Assembly: GCA_003522945.1 (NCBI GenBank)
Contig: DPHR01000083.1
Span: 1,016 to 10,650 of the forward strand
DNA length: 9,635 bases
Direction: 5' to 3'
Source of the DNA: Clostridiales bacterium
GTDB taxonomy: Bacteria > Bacillota > Clostridia > Oscillospirales > Oscillospiraceae
The translations under genes were made by a program, and so were the position numbers. Shown here piece by piece: positions 1 to 6,174 of this stretch. The notes under the pieces are model-generated. The model did not search any database. It had not been told where the DNA came from and was given only the letters and a program-made list of their open reading frames with translations. Positions within the stretch are counted from its first letter, which is position 1; each line of letters begins with the position of its first letter.

Positions 1-173
1 CCGATATCGCCGAGCGCCGCCGCGCCGAGCAGCGCATCCATGATCGCATGGGAAAGCACATCGGCATCCGAATGACCAAGCAGCCCTTTGTCATATGGAA
101 TATCCACGCCGCCGAGAATGAGCTTTCGCCCCTCGGTCAGCCGGTGAACATCGTAACCCTGTCCGATCCGCAT
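1..173 (-). CDS. ispF: 2-C-methyl-D-erythritol 2,4-cyclodiphosphate synthase, N-terminal part
   Basis: IspF converts CDP-methylerythritol 2-phosphate to methylerythritol 2,4-cyclodiphosphate plus CMP, the fifth step of the MEP isoprenoid pathway, as a cytosolic homotrimer. The first 57 residues are present and the gene runs off the left edge. The start reads MRIGQGYDVHRL, the family signature; D8 and H10 are the expected divalent-metal ligands. LLGHSDADVLSHAIMDALLGAAALGDI follows, with H42 as the third metal ligand. The ATG at 171-173 is preceded by GGGGAG 7 nt upstream, inside the end of ispD. Only 4 nt separate the ispD stop from this start, so the two genes are almost certainly co-transcribed and translationally linked, as is common for ispD-ispF. 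No defect is visible in the part seen; identity is very secure. Confidence 0.95.
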   Translation of the reverse strand, partial: MRIGQGYDVHRLTEGRKLILGGVDIPYDKGLLGHSDADVLSHAIMDALLGAAALGDI

Positions 174-177
174 CCGC

Positions 178-897
178 TTACTCCCCGCGCGTTTTTAAGA
201 TCGCCTCTGCCGTCGGGATATCGACCGGTCCGGTGATCTTGATGTTTTCGGGCGAGCCCTTGGAGAGATGGACTTTCACACCCATCGCCTCCACTGCGGC
301 GCAGTCGTCCGTATATTCTTTCTTTTCCGCGATAGCGCGCGTGAGAGCGGCCTTGATAATCTCCGGAACAAACGCCTGCGGCGTCTGGATGGCGGCCAGC
401 GCGCTGCGGTTTAGCGTTCGCACAACGGTGTCGTGATCGGTCTCCTTGACCGTATCGGTAACAGGCACGGCCGGAGCGGCGCATTTATAGAGCGCGGCGC
501 TGTGCATCGCATCGTACACGATCTCCTCCGTTACGAGCGGACGGGCGCCATCGTGAATGAGTACATATTTTGCATTGCGCCGGATCTGTACGAGACCGGC
601 CAGCGCGGATTCGGTGCGCGAAGCGCCGCCGACAACGACCTTCCCAACCTTATCGACACGGTATTCGCGGCAGAGCGCGGCGACCTTTTCGAGCGATTCG
701 AGACGCGTTACCACAACGATCTCGTCCACACAGCTGCAGGCGTTCAGCGCGGTAAGCGTTCTTGCAAGCACCGGCTTTCCGGCGAGATCCATAAAGAGCT
801 TGTCCTCGCCCATCCGTGTAGAAGCTCCGGCTGCAACGACAACAACGCTGCAGGAGGTGTTTTTGGCTCGGCGAAGAAAATCAGAAAAGCGACTCAT
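178..897 (-). CDS. ispD: 2-C-methyl-D-erythritol 4-phosphate cytidylyltransferase
   Basis: IspD couples MEP to CTP, giving CDP-methylerythritol and pyrophosphate (third MEP-pathway step). With the chosen start the protein has 239 residues, close to the family norm. Visible motifs are the nucleotide-binding loop AAGASTRMGEDK (residues 22-33), IHDGARP (114-120), QTPQAF (171-176), TDD (196-198) and GSPENIKITGPVD (214-226), all typical of IspD. I chose the ATG at 895-897 because it overlaps the stop of the carD-family gene as ATGA and has GGAG 12 nt upstream. An in-frame ATG at 913-915 would add six residues (MECIKP) but has no ribosome binding site and would use that GGAG as coding sequence. A short N-terminal extension of about 15 residues precedes the core fold. 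It is the middle gene of a carD-ispD-ispF unit. Confidence 0.95.
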   Translation of the reverse strand: MSRFSDFLRRAKNTSCSVVVVAAGASTRMGEDKLFMDLAGKPVLARTLTALNACSCVDEIVVVTRLESLEKVAALCREYRVDKVGKVVVGGASRTESALAGLVQIRRNAKYVLIHDGARPLVTEEIVYDAMHSAALYKCAAPAVPVTDTVKETDHDTVVRTLNRSALAAIQTPQAFVPEIIKAALTRAIAEKKEYTDDCAAVEAMGVKVHLSKGSPENIKITGPVDIPTAEAILKTRGE

Positions 898-1403
898 CGG
901 TTTAATACACTCCATTTATTCGGTTTGCGCAGGCACTGATCCAGCTGAGCCTCCGCGAAGTCATACGGACAATTCACGGAGAGGGATATCTCCGAGAGCA
1001 GGATCTGCCGCGCCTGATTGAGCATCCGGCGCTCGCCGGTGGATAGAGGGCGTTTTTCATCGCGCTGCGTAAGCGCCTTGATCACGGCGGCAAGCTCGGT
1101 AAGGTCGCCGCTTTTAATGCGCTGCATGTTTTCGCGGTAGCGCTTATTCCAGTTGTCCTCCATGGAAACGTCCATGTCCGGAATACGCCGGAGCAGGTCG
1201 TATGCCGTGTCCGCATCGACGATCGGGCGCACACCGACCTCATCACAGGCGTTTTTCGGCACCATGACGACCATGCCGCTTCCCTGCAACTTGAGAACGA
1301 AGTATTCCCTTGATTCCCTGCCGATACGCCGGCTTTCAATGCGATCGATCACCCCTGCTCCGTGAAGCGGATGGGCAATGCGATCCCCGATCTGGAAACT
1401 CAT
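894..1403 (-). CDS. CarD/CdnL-family RNA polymerase-interacting transcription factor
   Basis: CarD/CdnL proteins bind the RNA polymerase beta subunit through a Tudor-like N-terminal domain (shared with the repair factor Mfd/TRCF) and touch promoter DNA through a helical C-terminal domain, stabilising open complexes. This 169-residue protein opens MSFQIGDRIAHPLHGAGVIDRIE, the classic start of the RNAP-interaction domain (about residues 1-65, with a VMVPKN strand near 46-51). A helical, charged C-terminal region follows (about 70-169, containing DNWNKRYRENMQRIKSGDL). Length and order match the family. The start has AGGAGG (1410-1415) 6 nt upstream. It is the first gene of its unit, with its own promoter at 1463-1490, and its TGA overlaps the ispD ATG by 4 nt. 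Pairing with ispD-ispF is recurrent in Firmicutes. Which promoters it acts on cannot be read from sequence. Confidence 0.9.
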   Translation of the reverse strand: MSFQIGDRIAHPLHGAGVIDRIESRRIGRESREYFVLKLQGSGMVVMVPKNACDEVGVRPIVDADTAYDLLRRIPDMDVSMEDNWNKRYRENMQRIKSGDLTELAAVIKALTQRDEKRPLSTGERRMLNQARQILLSEISLSVNCPYDFAEAQLDQCLRKPNKWSVLNR

Positions 1404-1462
1404 CGCGATCCTCCTGCCTTATGCGGCGGCACTTCCGAAAGGTGAAAAATCCTACAAATGTA

Positions 1463-1490
1463 ATTATACACAAAAATGCTGATTTTGCAA
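1463..1490 (-). promoter_or_regulatory. Sigma-70/SigA-type promoter of the carD-ispD-ispF unit
   Basis: On the minus strand a perfect -10 box TATAAT (1463-1468) follows a -35-like TTGCAA (1485-1490) with a 16-nt spacer in an AT-rich stretch. Transcription would begin near 1456, giving a leader of about 50 nt before the carD-family ATG. The upstream operon is closed by the terminator at 1515-1549, so an independent promoter is expected here. The -35 box matches the consensus at 4 of 6 positions. Confidence 0.7.
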
Positions 1491-1514
1491 GGCTTTCCGG
1501 CGGCAGATATATGC

Positions 1515-1549
1515 AAAAAATCCCTCTGTCAACGACAGAGGGATTTTTT
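1515..1549 (-). terminator. Rho-independent terminator after ispH-S1
   Basis: A perfect 10-bp stem (1521-1530 with 1534-1543, TCCCTCTGTC paired with GACAGAGGGA) closes a 3-nt loop. It is flanked by six A and six T residues, so the minus-strand RNA ends in a U tract (1515-1520). It starts about 10 nt after the TAA of the IspH-S1 gene. The symmetrical flanks make it bidirectional in principle, but no plus-strand gene is present. Confidence 0.93.
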
Positions 1550-1558
1550 AGTTCGGAA

Positions 1559-3682
1559 TTACTCCACTTCGGGGGCCTCGCCGGAGGCGGTGCCGTCGGA
1601 AGAAACGGAGTAGACCAGCGCGTCCTCGCGGGGCTCGTCCTCGGTCTCCTCGCGGGAGGCGGCGGGAGCGGGCTCGGAGAGAGCGCGGATCGACAGGGAG
1701 ATCTTCTGCTTCTCGTTGTCGATGTTGGTGATCTTCGCTTCGACCACATCGCCGACGCTCAGCACCTCGGAGGGCTGGCCGATGCGGCGGTTGGCGATCT
1801 GGGAGATGTGGATCAGGCCGTCGGTGCCGGGCAGCACTTCCGCGAAAGCGCCGAAGGGCATCAGCTTGACGATCTTGACCTTCGCGATATCGCCGACGGA
1901 ATAGGTCTCCGTGAACACCTTCCAGGGGTTCAGGTTCGGGTCGCGGTGGCCGAGGGAGATCTTGTGGTTCTCCTTATCGAAGTTGATGACGTAAACGTCG
2001 ATCTTGTCGCCGACGTTCAGGACATCCGAAGGCTTGTTGATGCGGTTCCAGCTGATCTCAGACACGTGAACCATGCCGTCGATGCCGCCGATATCAACGA
2101 ACGCGCCGTAAGAGGTCATGGACTTGACCACGCCCTCGTAATGCTTGCCGACCTCGATCTCGTTCCAGATCTTCTCGGCACGCTCCTTGCGCTCGCGGTT
2201 GGCCACGGCGCGGATGGAGCCGACAACACGCTTGCGGCCGCGGTTGACCTCGGTGATCTTCAGACGGACGGTCTGACCGACCAGCTCGGACATGGCGGCT
2301 TCGCGCGGCAGACCGGTCTGGGAAGCGGGAACAAACACACGCACGCCGTGCACGGAAACAACGACGCCGCCCTTGTTCTCTTCGGTGACCTTGCCTTCGA
2401 CAACGGTGCCGTCGGCGGCAGCGTTTTCAATGTCGGCCCAGGACTTGATGGTGTCCAGGCGCTTCTTGGAGAGCATCACAGTGCCTTCCACATCGTTCAC
2501 GCGCACAACGCAGGCCTCGATCTTGTCGCCAACGTGGATAACGTCTTCCACCTTGGCAGCGCCATCCTCGGTGAACTCGGTCACGGGGATATAGCCGGAA
2601 TGCTTGGTGCCCAGATCGACGGTGACTTCCGTGGGCGTGATGCTGACAACATAACCGGAAACAGTGTCTCCGTTATATATCGTTCTGATGGAATCTTCCA
2701 GCAGCTCATCAAACGTCTTTTCGGAGTCGGGCTTCCCGGCGGCATTCTCCGCAGCGGGCTCGGCTTCAACGTGTGCGGTCTCTTCGGCCGCGGTCGCAGC
2801 GACTTCCTCTGCCGTGGTCTGTTCTACCTTGATCTCGTCGCTCATTTTTTTTACTACCTCCTTAATGATCCAGGACGGCACCGAGGCTCCCGCCGTGATT
2901 CCGATACGGCCCTCGCCCGGCAACCGGGATGTGTCCAGCTCCGACGCGTCGGCGACAAAGAAAACGCTCGCACATTTTTCGCGGCAAAGCTCTGCCAGAT
3001 GCAGGCTGTTCGCGCTGTGCGCACCGCCGATGACGATCATTGCGTCGCATATCCCGGCAAGAGAGGTTGCTTCTCTCTGCCTCTTGGACGTTGCTCCGCA
3101 TATAGTATCAAATATTTTGAAATTTGTACATCTTTTTTTTAATATTTTTTCTGCCAAAATGTGATTTGCTTGAATTTGTGTAGTCTGAAATACAACGGAG
3201 AGGGGTTTTTCGGGCATTTCCACGGACGTCGAGAGCCATTCGTCCAACGCCGCGGCGTCCGGCAGCACGACAGCGCCGGTACACCAGCCGCAAATGCCCC
3301 GAATCTCCGGGTGCTCCGCGTCGCCGATGACAACGATCTGCCGCCCTTTTTCGGATTCCTCACGAACGATCTTATGGATGCGCTCGACCAGCGGACAGGT
3401 CGCGTCGATCACTCCGGCACGGCGGTTTTTCAGCTCGGTATATACCGCGCGGGAAACGCCGTGGGCACGGATAATGACCCGTTCCCCCTCCGGCAGCTCC
3501 GAAACCTTCTCGATGACCGAAAGCCCTTTTTTCTCCAGCGCGGTCACGGCGTCGCGGTTGTGGATCAGCTCACCGAGACACCGGCACGCGCCGGAAGCAA
3601 GCGCTTCCTCCGCCATGCGGATCGACCGCTCTACGCCGAAGCAGAATCCCGCGCTGCGGGCCAGAATATACTTTGCTGCCAC
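1559..3682 (-). CDS. ispH: Fused 4-hydroxy-3-methylbut-2-enyl diphosphate reductase / 30S ribosomal protein S1
   Basis: A single 707-residue frame joins two functions. Residues 1-279 are IspH, the iron-sulfur enzyme that reduces HMBPP to IPP and DMAPP, the last MEP-pathway step. Cluster-ligand cysteines are C14 (AGFCFGVER), C96 (DATCPLVE) and C195 (TICGATSK). Substrate-site residues H41, H74, H124, E126 (AEHPEIRG) and T167 are all present. Residues about 281-322 are an Ala/Glu-rich linker. Four S1 RNA-binding repeats follow at about 338-408, 425-492, 511-580 and 596-666, then an acidic tail. This arrangement is known in Clostridia; the S1 part probably serves in mRNA binding or translation. 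The start codon is GTG (3680-3682) with GGAGGA 8 nt upstream; plsC ends 4 nt before. An in-frame ATG at residue 280 has a near-ideal ribosome binding site, so free S1 may also be made. Codon use shifts at this junction. Confidence 0.95.
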   Translation of the reverse strand: MAAKYILARSAGFCFGVERSIRMAEEALASGACRCLGELIHNRDAVTALEKKGLSVIEKVSELPEGERVIIRAHGVSRAVYTELKNRRAGVIDATCPLVERIHKIVREESEKGRQIVVIGDAEHPEIRGICGWCTGAVVLPDAAALDEWLSTSVEMPEKPLSVVFQTTQIQANHILAEKILKKRCTNFKIFDTICGATSKRQREATSLAGICDAMIVIGGAHSANSLHLAELCREKCASVFFVADASELDTSRLPGEGRIGITAGASVPSWIIKEVVKKMSDEIKVEQTTAEEVAATAAEETAHVEAEPAAENAAGKPDSEKTFDELLEDSIRTIYNGDTVSGYVVSITPTEVTVDLGTKHSGYIPVTEFTEDGAAKVEDVIHVGDKIEACVVRVNDVEGTVMLSKKRLDTIKSWADIENAAADGTVVEGKVTEENKGGVVVSVHGVRVFVPASQTGLPREAAMSELVGQTVRLKITEVNRGRKRVVGSIRAVANRERKERAEKIWNEIEVGKHYEGVVKSMTSYGAFVDIGGIDGMVHVSEISWNRINKPSDVLNVGDKIDVYVINFDKENHKISLGHRDPNLNPWKVFTETYSVGDIAKVKIVKLMPFGAFAEVLPGTDGLIHISQIANRRIGQPSEVLSVGDVVEAKITNIDNEKQKISLSIRALSEPAPAASREETEDEPREDALVYSVSSDGTASGEAPEVE
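2843..2863 (-). promoter_or_regulatory. Internal ribosome binding site and start for stand-alone S1
   Basis: Within the fused gene the minus strand carries AAGGAGG (2857-2863), then 11 nt (TAGT plus seven A), then an in-frame ATG (2843-2845) at residue 280. The product would begin MSDEIKVEQTT and contain only the linker, the four S1 repeats and the tail (428 residues, 1559-2845). This is as strong a Shine-Dalgarno as any in the window and lies exactly at the domain boundary. Use of the site is inferred, not shown. Confidence 0.6.
3102..3130 (-). promoter_or_regulatory. Possible internal extended -10 promoter upstream of the S1 half
   Basis: In an AT-rich patch inside the IspH half, the minus strand reads TGTACA (3125-3130), a 17-nt spacer, then TACTAT (3102-3107) preceded by TGA, the extended -10 pattern TGn. 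Each box matches the consensus at 4 of 6 positions. A transcript from here would start about 250 nt upstream of the internal S1 ATG and could express S1 alone. AT-rich DNA yields such matches by chance, so confidence is low. Confidence 0.3.
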
Positions 3683-3686
3683 GCGC

Positions 3687-4271
3687 TCATTCCTCCGGCT
3701 TGAGTGCCCAGATGCGTTCCATCAGCTCGCGCGCCAGCCGGTCATAATCACGGTGGTCGCCCAGCTCCGGATAATACGGCTCGCCGATCACGGTCGGCAC
3801 CTCGTGAAAGATCTTCTTGTCGCGCGGGATATATACCGGTACGATCGGCACATGCATACGCACAGCCATATGGATCACGCCGGATTTCGGTTCTACGACG
3901 GCATCTCCGTGCACGCGCGTCCCCTCCGGGAACACGATGAGCTTCTCCCCCGCCTTGAGCACACGCATGCACTGCTTGAAGGAATCAATGTCGCGCTCGC
4001 CGCGCTTGACGAAGATCGACCCGGCTTTTTTCATGAGCCAGCCGAAAATAAACATCGTTTTCGACTCCGCCTTGGCAAGGTGATGCACATAGGTCTTGCG
4101 TCCCAACGCGAAGGAAATGAGGATCGGGTCGGCGACATTGGAATGCGGTGCGCAAAGGATCGCCGGCCCCTCCGGAATATTTTCCAGCCCATAAAATTTC
4201 TGCGGATACAGCAGCGCCCCGATGGGACGAAGAACATCATAAACAAGACGGTACCATTTCTCTTTTGTCAT
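3687..4271 (-). CDS. plsC: 1-acyl-sn-glycerol-3-phosphate acyltransferase (PlsC/LPLAT family)
   Basis: PlsC acylates lysophosphatidic acid to phosphatidic acid in membrane phospholipid synthesis. At 194 residues it is a short form of the family. The acyltransferase blocks are visible in order: the catalytic HX4D motif H43-D48 in APHSNVADP, an arginine-containing block near FVKRGERD (87-94), FPEGTR (114-119) and the VPIVPVYIPR strand (141-150). No clear membrane-spanning segment is evident; hydrophobic stretches near 15-25 and 45-56 could support peripheral membrane association. The ATG (4269-4271) overlaps the cmk stop as ATGA, and GGGAG lies about 11 nt upstream, so translation is probably coupled. 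It lies between cmk and ispH-S1, an order I recall as common in Clostridia. The exact acyl acceptor is inferred from the family. Confidence 0.9.
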   Translation of the reverse strand: MTKEKWYRLVYDVLRPIGALLYPQKFYGLENIPEGPAILCAPHSNVADPILISFALGRKTYVHHLAKAESKTMFIFGWLMKKAGSIFVKRGERDIDSFKQCMRVLKAGEKLIVFPEGTRVHGDAVVEPKSGVIHMAVRMHVPIVPVYIPRDKKIFHEVPTVIGEPYYPELGDHRDYDRLARELMERIWALKPEE

Positions 4272-4945
4272 AGTGCAAAACGCTCCCGAATCAAGGATTC
4301 CACCGCCGCGCAGCTCTCGTCAAAATCGAGCTGCGTCGTATCCAGACGCACCGCATCCTCCGCCGGGCGGAGAGGCGCCGCAGCGCGGGAGGAATCGTTT
4401 TTGTCGCGGTATTCCATATCGCGCAGTACTTCTTCAAAGGGGAGGTTCTTCCCCTTCTTCTCCAGCTCCAGCTGGCGGCGTTTGGCGCGCGCCTCCACGG
4501 ACGCCGTAAGAAAGATCTTCAGCCCCGCGTCCGGCAGCACGACGGTGCCGATATCGCGTCCGTCCATGATGACGTTCTGCGTGCGCGCAAACGAACGCTG
4601 CATCTCCATGAGAAACGCGCGGACTTCCGGAACAGCGGACACGTCGGAAGCATAAATGGATATCTCCGGCATGCGGATGGCATCCGAAACATCTTCCCCG
4701 TCAAGAAACATCCGCTGGAGACCGTCGGCGCCGTGGCGCAGTTCAATGTGCAGCTCCGGCAGCATGGCAATGACCGCGGCGCTGTCCTTGGAGGCGATGC
4801 CGCGCCGGTACGCCGCGAGACCGACCGTGCGGTAGATAGCGCCGGTATCTACATAGATAAAACCGAATTTTTCCGCCGTTTTGCGGGCGATCGTGCTCTT
4901 GCCCGCGCCGGAGGGTCCGTCAATGGCAATGGATATGGGTTTCAT
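4268..4945 (-). CDS. cmk: Cytidylate kinase
   Basis: Cmk phosphorylates CMP and dCMP with ATP, recycling CMP released by RNA turnover, phospholipid synthesis and the IspF reaction. The 225-residue length is typical. The P-loop is GPSGAGKST (10-18), followed by YVDTGAIYRT (31-40), a signature of CMP kinases. The CMP-binding domain contains EDVSDAIRMPEIS (84-96). Catalytic-core motifs are MDGRDIGTVVLPDA (127-140), the arginine-rich lid EARAKRRQLE (151-160) and YRDKNDSSRAAAPLRPAEDAVRLDTT (179-204). The ATG (4943-4945) has GGAG 8 nt upstream and overlaps the stop of the upstream flavoprotein gene as ATGA; its own stop overlaps plsC the same way. No anomalies are visible. Confidence 0.97.
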   Translation of the reverse strand: MKPISIAIDGPSGAGKSTIARKTAEKFGFIYVDTGAIYRTVGLAAYRRGIASKDSAAVIAMLPELHIELRHGADGLQRMFLDGEDVSDAIRMPEISIYASDVSAVPEVRAFLMEMQRSFARTQNVIMDGRDIGTVVLPDAGLKIFLTASVEARAKRRQLELEKKGKNLPFEEVLRDMEYRDKNDSSRAAAPLRPAEDAVRLDTTQLDFDESCAAVESLIRERFAL

Positions 4946-6174
4946 TCCGTAATCTCCTTTTCCGGTATCGCCCGTCCGGCCGCATAGCCGGTGCTCCAGG
5001 CGATCTGCAGATTGTATCCGCCGGTGCAGGCGTCCAGATCAAGGATCTCCCCGGCAAAATACAGTCCGGAAACGATCTTCGATTCCATAGTGCGGGGATT
5101 CACCTCCCGCACATTCACGCCTCCGGCGGTCACGATGGCTTCCTCCACCGGGCGGCGGGCGGTGAGCCGGATCGCAAAGCGCTTGATCGTATCGCGCAGC
5201 GCGAGACGCTGCTCACGGCGGATGCTGTTCACCTTGAGCCGTGCCGGGATGCCGGATCGCTCGATCACGACCGGGATGAGCTTCTGCGGCAGGAGAGCGT
5301 CGAGCGCGTTCGTAAAATCGCGGTTGATGTTCTCGGAAAAGTCCCGCAGCAGCCGCTCATCGAGCTTTTCCGCCGTGAGCCCCGGCTTGAGATCGATCTC
5401 CAGACGGCAGGAAGAGACTTTTTCCGGAAGATGAGCGCTCGCCGAAAGCACGAGCGGCCCCGATACGCCGAAATGTGTGAACAGCATTTCCCCCTGCTCC
5501 CGGTACAGGACCTTATCGCCGCAGAAAAGCGTCAGCCCGACGTTCCGCAGAGAAAGCCCCTGCATCCGGGCGCAGTCTGTCTCCGCCTCCAACGGCACGA
5601 GCGACGCGCGCGTCGGAACGATGGTGTGGCCCAGCTTCGAGGCAATGCGGTAACCGTCACCGGTGGAGCCGGTCGCGGGATACGATAAGCCGCCGGTGCA
5701 TAAAACGACAGCCCGGCAGGGATATTCATCGCGGTCTGTTACCGCTGCGGAAACGTGTCCGCCCTCTGTCCGGATGTCAACAAGACGTTCCCGGACAAAG
5801 CGAACGCCGGCGCTTTTTGCCATGCGCTCCAGCGTATCGGCAATGTCGTTGGCGTTATCGGAAACGGGAAACACGCGCTCGCCGCGCTCGGTTTTGAGCG
5901 GCACGCCCGCCTCTTCAAAAAACTCCTTCACGGCCTCCGGCGGAAAGGCGTACAGCGAGCTTTTGAGGAAGCGCGCATTGGTGCACACCTTCTGCAGAAA
6001 TTCCTGCGGCGCGCTGTCATTCGTAACATTGCACCGGCCCTTTCCGGTGATGCGGAGCTTCTTCCCCGTTTTTCCGTTCGGCTCGAGGACCGTTACCGAA
6101 AGTCCGCGCCGTGCCGCCGTGATCGCCGTCATAAGCCCGGCGGCTCCGGCGCCGGCAATTATCACATCAGTCAT
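4942..6174 (-). CDS. HI0933/BaiN-type NAD(P)/FAD-dependent oxidoreductase
   Basis: This is a flavoprotein of the HI0933-like family, annotated elsewhere as BaiN-like or aminoacetone-oxidase-family FAD-binding enzyme. With the chosen start it has 410 residues, the usual length. The N-terminal Rossmann motif is GAGAAG (8-13), with E31 positioned to bind the FAD ribose. GKKLRITGKGRCNVTND (37-53), the CTGGLSYPATGSTGDGY segment and the C-terminal TAGGVNVREV...FAGEILDLDACTGGYNLQIAWSTGYAAG complete the family signature. The substrate is not predictable. I chose the ATG at 6172-6174 by family alignment. An upstream in-frame ATG (6193-6195) would add MRYTKIS and has GGAG only 5 nt away, so it is a serious alternative. 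Either start overlaps the rpiR-family gene (by 8 or 29 nt), indicating coupling. Being beside cmk suggests a conserved but unexplained housekeeping role. Confidence 0.9.
   Translation of the reverse strand: MTDVIIAGAGAAGLMTAITAARRGLSVTVLEPNGKTGKKLRITGKGRCNVTNDSAPQEFLQKVCTNARFLKSSLYAFPPEAVKEFFEEAGVPLKTERGERVFPVSDNANDIADTLERMAKSAGVRFVRERLVDIRTEGGHVSAAVTDRDEYPCRAVVLCTGGLSYPATGSTGDGYRIASKLGHTIVPTRASLVPLEAETDCARMQGLSLRNVGLTLFCGDKVLYREQGEMLFTHFGVSGPLVLSASAHLPEKVSSCRLEIDLKPGLTAEKLDERLLRDFSENINRDFTNALDALLPQKLIPVVIERSGIPARLKVNSIRREQRLALRDTIKRFAIRLTARRPVEEAIVTAGGVNVREVNPRTMESKIVSGLYFAGEILDLDACTGGYNLQIAWSTGYAAGRAIPEKEITE

Noticed and set aside
178..915. ispD start at 915 (six residues longer)
   Set aside because: This ATG has no ribosome binding site. 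The ATG at 895-897 overlaps the carD-family stop as ATGA and has GGAG upstream.
1310..3142. 610-codon plus-strand open frame
   Set aside because: It is antisense to the IspH-S1 gene and part of the carD gene, both with clear family motifs. It crosses the terminator at 1515-1549 and its Asp/Leu/Gly/Val-rich translation is the reverse-frame image of optimally coded S1. Long antisense frames are expected in GC-rich genes.
3108..3293. Possible programmed frameshift at the A8 run (3133-3140) in the IspH half
   Set aside because: A slip in either direction meets a stop soon after (near 3139 or 3108), before the third cluster cysteine C195, so the product would be a dead IspH fragment. Nothing suggests a functional role, unlike the A8 run at the domain junction.
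3294..4655. 453-codon plus-strand open frame
   Set aside because: It is antisense to ispH, plsC and cmk, has no domain signature and no convincing ribosome binding site.
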